Assembly (NCBI GenBank): GCA_012517865.1
Contig: JAAYUC010000008.1
Span: 1 to 64,000, forward strand
Source of the DNA: Chloroflexota bacterium
GTDB lineage: Bacteria; Chloroflexota; Anaerolineae; Anaerolineales; Anaerolineaceae
Reading direction: 5' to 3'
DNA: 64,000 nt
The notes under the pieces were generated by a model, which was not told where the DNA came from, searched no databases, and saw only the letters and a program-made list of their open reading frames with translations. The translations under genes were made by a program, and so were the position numbers. Of the stretch, positions 27,226 through 35,532 are shown piece after piece (the stretch's first letter is position 1; each line of letters opens with the position of its first letter).

Positions 27226-28034
27226 TGCGCCTTTTGCGAAAATGGGGCTACTATGCCTGGTCGCTGCTTGAAATGGGCTTTGGGTTTCGCGATTGGGGAA
27301 AACTCACGCGGTTATTCCTGAGTAAAACTCAGCAAAAGCCTGTTCTTTTACGTTTGCGCAAAGCTCCCACCCAAATGTTGGTGCGGAGCCGCATGGATGC
27401 CTGGTCGGTGAAAGAAGCCTTTCTGGACCGTTTTTATGAACGGTACGGCTCCAAAATTCAAGCGGATTGGCATATTGTGGATATTGGCGCGGCCATTGGA
27501 GAATTCACCATTTTTGCGGCGCGAAAAGCCCCCATGGGGCAGGTTGTGGCTTTTGAACCGAATGGAGATTCCTTTTTGCTGCTCAGTGAAAACCTGAAAC
27601 TGAACGCGGTCAACAACGCGCGGGCAGTGAATGCCGGCGTCTGGAGCAAAGCTGGCGCGATGTCTTTGGACCTGGCCAATGCTGAGCCTCTGCAAGCGCA
27701 GACACAATTTACCGAAGAGGTCGACCGACCGGGATTTGGAATACCAGTCATCACGCTTGGGCAGGTCATCGCGGATTATTTGCCCGCGGGTTTAGACCTT
27801 CTAAAACTGGACTGTGAAGGGGCTGAATATCCAATTCTATTCTCAGCCGACCAGTCTGTTCTGAACCTGGTGAAGCGGATTATCATGGAGTATCACGATC
27901 TCGACGCGCGCCAAAACCATCAGACCCTGGCGGATTATCTACGCGAGGCTGGGTATCAGGTGCGTCTTGTCCCGAACCCGGTGCACGCCGAAATCGGATA
28001 CCTGTACGCGTGCCGCCCTGAAAAGGTTGTCTGA
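27225..28034 (+). CDS. FkbM family methyltransferase
   Basis: The protein has 269 residues. WHIVDIGAAIGEFTIFAA is the SAM motif, followed by GQVVAFEPNGDSFLLLSENL and LLKLDCEGAEYPIL, the latter typical of FkbM enzymes that methylate hydroxyl groups on sugars or polyketides. The start overlaps the previous stop. It ends the tightly overlapped first part of the glycan cluster; the next gene begins 75 bases later. Confidence 0.9.
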   Translation: MRLLRKWGYYAWSLLEMGFGFRDWGKLTRLFLSKTQQKPVLLRLRKAPTQMLVRSRMDAWSVKEAFLDRFYERYGSKIQADWHIVDIGAAIGEFTIFAARKAPMGQVVAFEPNGDSFLLLSENLKLNAVNNARAVNAGVWSKAGAMSLDLANAEPLQAQTQFTEEVDRPGFGIPVITLGQVIADYLPAGLDLLKLDCEGAEYPILFSADQSVLNLVKRIIMEYHDLDARQNHQTLADYLREAGYQVRLVPNPVHAEIGYLYACRPEKVV

Positions 28035-28056
28035 CGTGCCTCTTCCGGACTAAAAT
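28027..28056 (+). promoter_or_regulatory. Possible internal promoter of the glycan cluster
   Basis: TTGTCT (28027-28032), 18 nt and TAAAAT (28051-28056) lie at the end of the FkbM gene, ahead of the 28110 gene. Confidence 0.35.
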
Positions 28057-28109
28057 ACTGAACAATCACGAACCGCTGCTGTTTGTAATGAAACAATTGA
28101 CTGCCGAAA

Positions 28110-30227
28110 ATGGAAAACCTACCGGGCCCTGACGAAAAGGAAATCACTATTCTTGAATACCTGAAATCCCTGCTGAATCGCGGTACTCAGCAGGCGGCAG
28201 GTGATTCTTCGGTAACGGCTTCGCTGACGGAAACAAGCACGCAATTCCCTCCCGCGGAAGACGGCAGCACAGCAGGCAAACGCTTTCCCTGGTTCACCGC
28301 TGCCGCGGCCGCGCTCGCGCTGACCGCCCAATTATTTGTTAACAGCCGTGTGGCGCTCTTCGGCCTGGCGTTTTATCTCGCGGCGGGCGTGTGCCTTTTT
28401 CTCGGTCAGCGCGATTTGGAATGGACGCTTCCCCTGCGCGCCGGCGCGAACGAAGCCTGGCAGTTTTTCACTGGAAGAACCTGGCTGCTTATTCCTGGCG
28501 TGTTATTTGCTGTCAGCGCCTTTTTGTTTTTCAGCTCTCAGCGGTTTACACTTGTGACCGCTGTTCTTTGGACAGCAGGAATCATTGCCACGCTGGCCGG
28601 GCTTTGGAACACATACGAAAAACGGAGTTCCGCGCGCCAGTCAATGACGGAACGGGTCCAAAATTGGCTTGTCGCGGACAGAGCCTGGTTTTTGGCGGTT
28701 TTGTTTGTCGTGCTGGCGGTGCTTTGGTTCTCTTTTACGCACCTCAAGGACGTTCCTCCGGAATTGGTTAGCGGTCAGGTGGACCATATTTATACCGTCC
28801 GGGATATTCTGATGGGGAACGCAGCGCTGACCCATTCGCGAAATTTGGTCAGCGAACCACTGCAGTATCTGTGGAGCGCGCTAATTTCATATCTGACGGG
28901 CAATCCGCCAGCGTTCGCGTGGCTGAAGTTAGGATACGCGCTGGCAAATTTAACTGCGCTGTATTTTGTCTACCGGCTTGCCGCGGAACTGTTTGACCGT
29001 TGGGTGGGTCTGGCCGCAGCGTTTTTGCTGGGAATTTCCTTCTGGCAGATTATTCAAACGCGCGCGCTGCTGGGCTCCGGATTGGTACTGCCGCTTGGCG
29101 CGGCTTCTCTCAGCTATTTGTTCAGCGGTCTGCAAAAACACCGTTCGAACGATTTGCTGCTTTCATCGCTTTTTGCGGGGCTCGGGCTGCTGACGAACAA
29201 GCTGTTTCTGATTTTCCCCCTCGCAGGGCTGGTCATCTCCTTGGTGTGGCTGCTGAGCGGTAAAGAAACCGGCAAAAATCGGGCTTTCTGGGCTCACATC
29301 CTGCAGGCTGTGCTGGTTGGGGCTGTTGTGATTGTGCCGCTCCTGCGCGCCGTCGCTGTCGATCCCAGAGCTTACCTGGCGCCGATTCTTTCGCGGGTGT
29401 CGGGGTATGAGAATGCTCTGAGCGGCTCGCCGCTGCTCATTTTTCTATCAAACCTGTGGAGCGCGCTGGGGATAGCCAACTGGTCTAACCGCAGCAGCTG
29501 GGTGGACGGGCTGACCTTGAGACCCGCGCTGGATGCGGTCTCCGCGGCGTTCTTTGTGTTGGGAATATGTTCGGCAGTTATTGCGCGGCGAAAATTAAAA
29601 GACTGGCGCCTGGCAGCTCTGCTGGTTCTTTACCCACTATTGCTTTTGCCGAGCGCGATGTCACTGGCTTTTCCGCTCGAAAATCCTTCGCTCAGCCGCG
29701 CGCTTGGGGCGCTGATTCCAATCATCGTCCTGGCCGCGGTGGGGTTCAGAGCCGTAGGCGCAGCGCTCTTTCGGGCAACCTCGCAGACGCAAAAACCCGG
29801 CTTCAAAGTGCTCCTTTCCGGCGCTGTGCTTTTGTTCGCCATGAGCCTGAATTACCAGGCAGCTTTTGTCGATTATCCTGCAGCCTACCGGCAGAATGCC
29901 TGGAACGCCTCGGAGATGGCGAAAGTAATCAAGCAAACCGAACAAAATACAGGTTTTCTGCAAAATGCCTGGGTGGTCGGTTATCCTTACTGGGTGGACG
30001 CGCGGGCTGTGGCGCTGGAAGCCGACCGGGCTGACCAGGTTCTGGCGCTGATGCCGGACCAGTTGGAGCAAACAGCAAATGTTCCCGGCTCCAAGTTGTT
30101 CCTGGTCCATCCTCTGGATGCCAGCTCGGTCGAAAAGCTCCAGCAGTTGTATCCAATGGGAACTTTCGCGATGTTCGCGTCGTCCATCCCGGAAAAAGAT
30201 TTTCTTGTATTTCAGGTAGAGCCGTAA
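28110..30227 (+). CDS. Polytopic membrane glycosyltransferase-like protein (GT39/PMT type)
   Basis: This 705-residue protein starts with a hydrophilic tail of about 60 residues, followed by a dozen or so hydrophobic segments. The pattern VPPELVSGQVDHIYTVRDIL, then SEPLQYLWSALISYLTGN and a long run of helices resemble the dolichyl-phosphate-mannose mannosyltransferase (GT39) superfamily. The final part (about 590-705) is soluble and probably external. Donor and acceptor are unknown; family membership is inferred from topology and motif style. It is followed by the 1766-residue protein after only 4 bases. Confidence 0.7.
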   Translation: MENLPGPDEKEITILEYLKSLLNRGTQQAAGDSSVTASLTETSTQFPPAEDGSTAGKRFPWFTAAAAALALTAQLFVNSRVALFGLAFYLAAGVCLFLGQRDLEWTLPLRAGANEAWQFFTGRTWLLIPGVLFAVSAFLFFSSQRFTLVTAVLWTAGIIATLAGLWNTYEKRSSARQSMTERVQNWLVADRAWFLAVLFVVLAVLWFSFTHLKDVPPELVSGQVDHIYTVRDILMGNAALTHSRNLVSEPLQYLWSALISYLTGNPPAFAWLKLGYALANLTALYFVYRLAAELFDRWVGLAAAFLLGISFWQIIQTRALLGSGLVLPLGAASLSYLFSGLQKHRSNDLLLSSLFAGLGLLTNKLFLIFPLAGLVISLVWLLSGKETGKNRAFWAHILQAVLVGAVVIVPLLRAVAVDPRAYLAPILSRVSGYENALSGSPLLIFLSNLWSALGIANWSNRSSWVDGLTLRPALDAVSAAFFVLGICSAVIARRKLKDWRLAALLVLYPLLLLPSAMSLAFPLENPSLSRALGALIPIIVLAAVGFRAVGAALFRATSQTQKPGFKVLLSGAVLLFAMSLNYQAAFVDYPAAYRQNAWNASEMAKVIKQTEQNTGFLQNAWVVGYPYWVDARAVALEADRADQVLALMPDQLEQTANVPGSKLFLVHPLDASSVEKLQQLYPMGTFAMFASSIPEKDFLVFQVEP

Positions 30228-30231
30228 CGTT

Positions 30232-33200
30232 ATGCTGCATACCAACAAAGTGGAACCCCAAACACCAAGAAAACAGCGCCGCCTTGATTGGAAGGCATTA
30301 ATCACGGTTTTTCTGCTCCTTTCCATCCTCTGTGCTGGCGCGTATTTTCGCACGATTGGCGTAGACTGGGACGAGGGGCGCCATTTGCACCCCGATGAGC
30401 GCTTTCTTTCCATGGTGCTGAACAGCATGACGCCTGTGAAGAGCCTGGGGGAGTTTTTCAATACCGACACTTCAACGCTTAATCCCGGCAATGTGGGGTA
30501 TGACTTTTTTGTGTACGGCACGCTGCCGCTTTTCATCATTCGCTATGTTGGGGAATGGGTAGGGCAGATCGGGTATGACCCGATAACAATCGTCGGAAGG
30601 CAGCTTTCCGCGCTGGCTGATATTTTCACCATCCTGCTGGTATTTCTGATTGCGGCGCGGCTGTTTAATCGGAAAGCTGGTTTGCTGGCAGCCGCTCTGT
30701 ATGCTTTTGCTGTGCTGCCGATTCAGCAGGCTCATTTTATGACGGTCGATACCTTCACCAACACCTTCGGCATGCTGACCGTCTACCTGGGGGTTGTGAT
30801 ACTGACCAGACCGACTCCGGCCAACCCGGGTGAACAGCCGCGACGAAAACTGCCGGCATTGCGGGATTGGTTCCCTTACGCGGTATTCGGTCTCGCGCTT
30901 GGAATGGCTGCCGCCTCCAAGATTAACGCGGTCTCGCTGGCGCTGCTGCTGCCGGCTGTGGAGATAGTCCGATTTTTCCAGTTAAAACCCGAGGAACGGG
31001 AGGCTTACGGAAGATACAGCATCCGGATGGTGCTGTTGGCAGCTTTTGTTTCCATACTAAGTTTCCGCGTATTTCAGCCTTATGCCTTTTCGGGCACCAG
31101 CTTTTTTACGCTCGGGATTAACCGCGAGTGGCTGGATGGGCTGAATAGTCTGCGGCAGCAAAGTACGGGCAATGTTGATTTCCCTCCGGCACTTCAGTGG
31201 GCGCGCAGGTCTGTAGGCTTTTCCCTGTACAATCTCATTTTCTGGGGGCTGGGCTTGCCGTCTGGCATCCTCTCGCTGGCCAGCCTGGTCGGCATGGGTT
31301 GGGTGGGTTTCCGAAAACGGAGCCTTAAGCTTCTTCCGGTCTGGGGTTGGACGGTTTTCTACATACTCTGGCAGCTGACGGCCTGGGTGAAAGCCATGCG
31401 TTATTTGCTTTTGGTCTACCCTCTGCTGGCGGTCATTGCAGCCTGGGGAATTATCAGTCTGTGGCAGACCAAAAAGGAACTGCGGATTAAGCGTGTCTCT
31501 CTACCCGCGCAGACGCTGCGAAAACTCAGCTTCGGGCTGGCGCTCGCGGCGGTTCTGGGGAGCGCGGTATGGGCGTATGCGTTTACCCGCATTTACACGC
31601 GGCCGCATACGCGCGTGGCCGCGACGGAATGGATTTATGAAAACATTCCTGGTCCCGTGAATTTGGTACAAACCACAGCGAACGGCGAATCGCTTCAACA
31701 GGCGCCCTACCGCAGCGGCGATGTCTTGGCCGGGAATCAGCCAAAGCCTTTTGTCTTCAGAAGCTGGTCGGACGGCGTGCTGGAAGCATTTTCGGTTCCG
31801 ACGGCCCAGTATCTGAGCGCTCAAACGGTTTTTAACCGTTTCACCGTGACTGTGACGCGCGCGGGAGGCCTTGGGATGCCCCTTTCGCTGCCTGTGCTCT
31901 CAACCGGTGCTGTCTCCACAGGTTCATCTGTCACTGCGGGAACGCTGGAGTTTCGGTTTGAGCCGCCCCTGCCGGTGACTAAAGGCGCCGAATACATAAT
32001 CAGCCTGGCCCAGACAGATGTCAATTCCCAGGTCTACCTGAACGGCGTGCCGAAGGTCAATATACGCACCGCGGAGGGCAAATCCTTCCCGCAGTCTCTT
32101 AACAAAATTATTGAGACCATCACTCCGGCGCATGCGTACAGCATGGACATCAGCGTTTTGTCCGCCGGCGAGATAAGCGCGGTGGAGCTGCCTTATCTGC
32201 TTGACCTCAGTCAGAACTACGCGGAAAAGACGATAAAAGTCACGCTTACCCCGACTGCGGAGGCAAACCCAGAGCCGGTAAGCGGCACGGTAACAGGCGC
32301 CTTTGTGGATTTGGGCAGTGGAAAGGGAACAGCCGCGCGCGTGAGGCTGGAAAAACCGCTCTTGCTCACCTCGCCGCAGGTCGTCAGTTTTTCGCTTGAA
32401 ATGATTGACGGCAGAGGCGTGCTGGCAGTCTCCTCTGCTGCTCCCGTGCATGAATCCTCCTGGGATGACGCGCTGCCGGTTTCCAAGGCGGGCTATGTGC
32501 CCTACAGCGACAACGGCGGAATTTACCGCGGGGACTTAAATCTGGAACTGTACTGGCCGGACAACGCGGATAAAACCGAACGTTTTATCGATTTGCTCCA
32601 GCAAGGGGATTATCTGTTCATCAGTTCCAACCGCCAGTGGGGCACCACCACCCGGGTACCGGAACGCTACCCTCTCACCAGCTTCTACTATCGAAACCTG
32701 ATGGGCTGCCCCGCTGACTTAGACCTGGTGACTTGCTATAACAACGCTGAGCCTGGTATGTACGCGGGAACCCTGGGTTTCGACCTGGTAAAAACCGTCA
32801 CTTCGTATCCGAACCTGGGAGGCCTTTCGTTTAATGACCAGTTCGCGGAAGAGGCTTTCTCAGTTTACGACCATCCCAAGGTCCTGATTTTTAAGAAAAA
32901 CGCCGACTTTGACCCTCAAAAAATCAGGAGCCTGTTTGAAAGCGTTGACTTAAGCAATGTCGTCTATTTAACTCCCAGGCAGGCGGACCGGTACGACACC
33001 AGCATTGCCAAAGCGAATAACCTGATGCTCTCGCAGGATGCTCTGCAGCAGCAGCGCCAAGGCGGAACCTGGAGCCAACTTTTCGACCGGAGTGCCGTGG
33101 TGAACACCAGTCAGATTGCGGCGGTTATCGTCTTTTACCTTTTCAGCTTCGGGTTAGGCCTTTTTGTGTATCCAATTGTCCGTTTGGCGCTGCCTGGCCT

Positions 33201-35532
33201 GGCAGATAAGGGCTATGCCTTTGCCAGGCTGGCGGGCTTTTTGTTCATCGCTTACTTTGCTTTTATCCTGGGGTCGAACGGTTTCCGGGTTACCAAAGGG
33301 CTGCTTCTGGGGATTTGCGCGGCCGTCGCGCTGGCAGGTTTGCTTGCCGCTGTTCTGGACTGGCAGAGGCTGAAAAAAGAGCTGCGGGAAAACTGGAAAA
33401 ATTACCTGGTCATTGAACTGCTGGCGTTAATCGCGTTCCTCTTCTTCCTGTGGGTGCGCTATAACAACCCGGACCTGTGGCATCCGTACAAGGGCGGCGA
33501 AAAGCCAATGGACTTTTCGTATTTCAACGCGGTAATTAAGAGCACCAGCTTTCCGGCGTATGACCCCTGGTACGCGGGGGGATATATTAATTACTACTAT
33601 TACGGCTTTGTCATCCTGGGGATGCCGGTAAAGCTTCTGGGCATTATTCCCTCCATAGCCTATAACATCATCCTGCCGCTGTGGTATTCTCTGCTTGTTA
33701 TCGGGGCATACAGCATTGGCTGGAATATTACCCGCGCGCTGCTCATTCACCGCGACGGCGAAACCTCGCCGGGAGCGCGAAAACTGTTTGGCAAACCCTT
33801 CGCGGCGGGTATTTTCACGGCGCTGCTGCTGGCGTTCGTCGGCAATCTGGGTACGGTCAGGCTGATTGAGCAAACGCTGCGCACCATGGGCGCGGGAGGC
33901 GCCGCGATTGAGGGCGCGTCATTCCTGAATAAACTCGTCTGGTTTTTTAAGGGTTTTGGGCTGCTGCTTAAGGGCATGCCCATGCCGCTTTACCCAGGCG
34001 ACTGGTATTGGTTCCCAAGCCGCGTGATTCCCGGCGACCCCATTACCGAATTCCCTTATTTCACCTTTCTCTATGCCGACCTGCACGCCCACCTGATCGC
34101 GATGCCTGTCGCGGTGTTCGCGGTGGCCTGGGGGCTTTCCGCGCTGCTTTCCAGGTTCCATTTTGGAGAAGGCAGGGCGCGAAAGTGGCTTGGAATCGCG
34201 CTCAGTTTCTTTATCGGGGCATTGGTGATTGGCGCGTTAAAACCCACGAACACCTGGGATTACTACACCTTTCTGCTGCTTAACCTCTGCGTGCTTGGGT
34301 ATATTGGCTTGAAATACCAGCCAATATTTGGGTCGGATATCAAAGCCTGGTGGAGAAGACTGCTGCCCGCGCTTGGAATGATCGCCGCGTTAACCGGGCT
34401 CAGCATGCTGCTCTACTCGCCATTTAATCGCCTGTTCCATCCGGGCTACAACCAAATCGGGCTGTGGACTGGCGACCGCACACCGCTCAGCTCTTATTTC
34501 ACCCATTGGGGGCTGCTGCTGTTCATTATCGTATTCTGGTATGCCTGGGAAACCTACCAGTGGCTTGCCGTCACCCCGCTCTCCGCGCTGAAGCGACTGG
34601 AGCCGCACAAAAACCTGCTAAAAATCTCCGGTTTAGTCCTCGGGGGACTTCTGGCCTTGCTTTTACTTCTCAAGGTAAGCGCCGCGCTGATTGTCGTTCC
34701 GATGTGTGCCTGGTCGCTCATCCTGCTGCTGAGAGCCGGCCAAAGCGACGTCAGGAAGCTGGTATTCTTTATGGTTGCCACTGCGCTGCTGGAAACGCTG
34801 GTGGTGGAGATGGTGTACCTGGTAGGTGATATCGGACGAATGAATGTTGTATTTAAGCTTTATATGCAAGCCTGGCTGCTGCTCACGTTGGCTACGGGCA
34901 GCGCGTTGGTGCTGCTCTGGACGAGCCAGCACAAATGGACGCTGCGCACGCAGCTGCTTTTCCAACTTCCGCTGATACTGCTCTTCACCGGGGCGCTGCT
35001 GTTCCCGCTTTTTGGGACAATGGACAAGATGAAAGACCGTATGAACCGAGAGGCGCCAAAAACACTGGATGGAATGCTGTACATGAAGAGCTCCAGCTAT
35101 TACGATATGGGTGTTGATATGCCCTTGGAAGATGATTACAATACCATTCGGTGGATGCAGGATAACATCAGCGGGTCGCCTGTCATTGTGGAAGCGCAGG
35201 CATACGAATACCGCTGGGGCAATCGCTACACAATTTATACCGGGCTGCCAGGGGTAGTCGGATGGAATTACCACCAGCGCCAACAGCGAGCCATCCTGCA
35301 AAATAACGCGGTTCAGAATCGCGTGGATGAAGTCAACAAGTTTTATCTGACCGACGACCTGAATTTCGTAAAGCAATTCATTAATAAGTACCAGGTCAGC
35401 TACATTATTGTCGGGAGACTGGAAAAGGCTTTTTATCCCGGCGCCGGACTTGAAAAATTTGAAAAACTTTCGGGAGTCCTTTGGGATCAGGTCTTTCAGT
35501 ATGACAGCACAATCGTTTACAAGGTGAGGTGA
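30232..35532 (+). CDS. Giant fusion: GT39-like module plus DUF2298 (Chlor_Arch_YYY) module
   Basis: The protein has 1766 residues. The N-terminal third is a polytopic GT39-like module with TIGVDWDEGRHLHPDERF just after the first helix and PTVDT-like loops. Residues about 450-960 are a soluble, beta-rich looking external region. The C-terminal half is a DUF2298 module with the tyrosine cluster NYYYYGFVILGMPV near 1120, EFPYFTFLYADLHAHLIA, and KPTNTWDYYTFLL. Members are known mainly from Chloroflexota and archaea and have no proven activity. The fusion implies that the two modules act on the same lipid-linked glycan. Its end overlaps the next start by four bases. Confidence 0.85.
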   Translation: MLHTNKVEPQTPRKQRRLDWKALITVFLLLSILCAGAYFRTIGVDWDEGRHLHPDERFLSMVLNSMTPVKSLGEFFNTDTSTLNPGNVGYDFFVYGTLPLFIIRYVGEWVGQIGYDPITIVGRQLSALADIFTILLVFLIAARLFNRKAGLLAAALYAFAVLPIQQAHFMTVDTFTNTFGMLTVYLGVVILTRPTPANPGEQPRRKLPALRDWFPYAVFGLALGMAAASKINAVSLALLLPAVEIVRFFQLKPEEREAYGRYSIRMVLLAAFVSILSFRVFQPYAFSGTSFFTLGINREWLDGLNSLRQQSTGNVDFPPALQWARRSVGFSLYNLIFWGLGLPSGILSLASLVGMGWVGFRKRSLKLLPVWGWTVFYILWQLTAWVKAMRYLLLVYPLLAVIAAWGIISLWQTKKELRIKRVSLPAQTLRKLSFGLALAAVLGSAVWAYAFTRIYTRPHTRVAATEWIYENIPGPVNLVQTTANGESLQQAPYRSGDVLAGNQPKPFVFRSWSDGVLEAFSVPTAQYLSAQTVFNRFTVTVTRAGGLGMPLSLPVLSTGAVSTGSSVTAGTLEFRFEPPLPVTKGAEYIISLAQTDVNSQVYLNGVPKVNIRTAEGKSFPQSLNKIIETITPAHAYSMDISVLSAGEISAVELPYLLDLSQNYAEKTIKVTLTPTAEANPEPVSGTVTGAFVDLGSGKGTAARVRLEKPLLLTSPQVVSFSLEMIDGRGVLAVSSAAPVHESSWDDALPVSKAGYVPYSDNGGIYRGDLNLELYWPDNADKTERFIDLLQQGDYLFISSNRQWGTTTRVPERYPLTSFYYRNLMGCPADLDLVTCYNNAEPGMYAGTLGFDLVKTVTSYPNLGGLSFNDQFAEEAFSVYDHPKVLIFKKNADFDPQKIRSLFESVDLSNVVYLTPRQADRYDTSIAKANNLMLSQDALQQQRQGGTWSQLFDRSAVVNTSQIAAVIVFYLFSFGLGLFVYPIVRLALPGLADKGYAFARLAGFLFIAYFAFILGSNGFRVTKGLLLGICAAVALAGLLAAVLDWQRLKKELRENWKNYLVIELLALIAFLFFLWVRYNNPDLWHPYKGGEKPMDFSYFNAVIKSTSFPAYDPWYAGGYINYYYYGFVILGMPVKLLGIIPSIAYNIILPLWYSLLVIGAYSIGWNITRALLIHRDGETSPGARKLFGKPFAAGIFTALLLAFVGNLGTVRLIEQTLRTMGAGGAAIEGASFLNKLVWFFKGFGLLLKGMPMPLYPGDWYWFPSRVIPGDPITEFPYFTFLYADLHAHLIAMPVAVFAVAWGLSALLSRFHFGEGRARKWLGIALSFFIGALVIGALKPTNTWDYYTFLLLNLCVLGYIGLKYQPIFGSDIKAWWRRLLPALGMIAALTGLSMLLYSPFNRLFHPGYNQIGLWTGDRTPLSSYFTHWGLLLFIIVFWYAWETYQWLAVTPLSALKRLEPHKNLLKISGLVLGGLLALLLLLKVSAALIVVPMCAWSLILLLRAGQSDVRKLVFFMVATALLETLVVEMVYLVGDIGRMNVVFKLYMQAWLLLTLATGSALVLLWTSQHKWTLRTQLLFQLPLILLFTGALLFPLFGTMDKMKDRMNREAPKTLDGMLYMKSSSYYDMGVDMPLEDDYNTIRWMQDNISGSPVIVEAQAYEYRWGNRYTIYTGLPGVVGWNYHQRQQRAILQNNAVQNRVDEVNKFYLTDDLNFVKQFINKYQVSYIIVGRLEKAFYPGAGLEKFEKLSGVLWDQVFQYDSTIVYKVR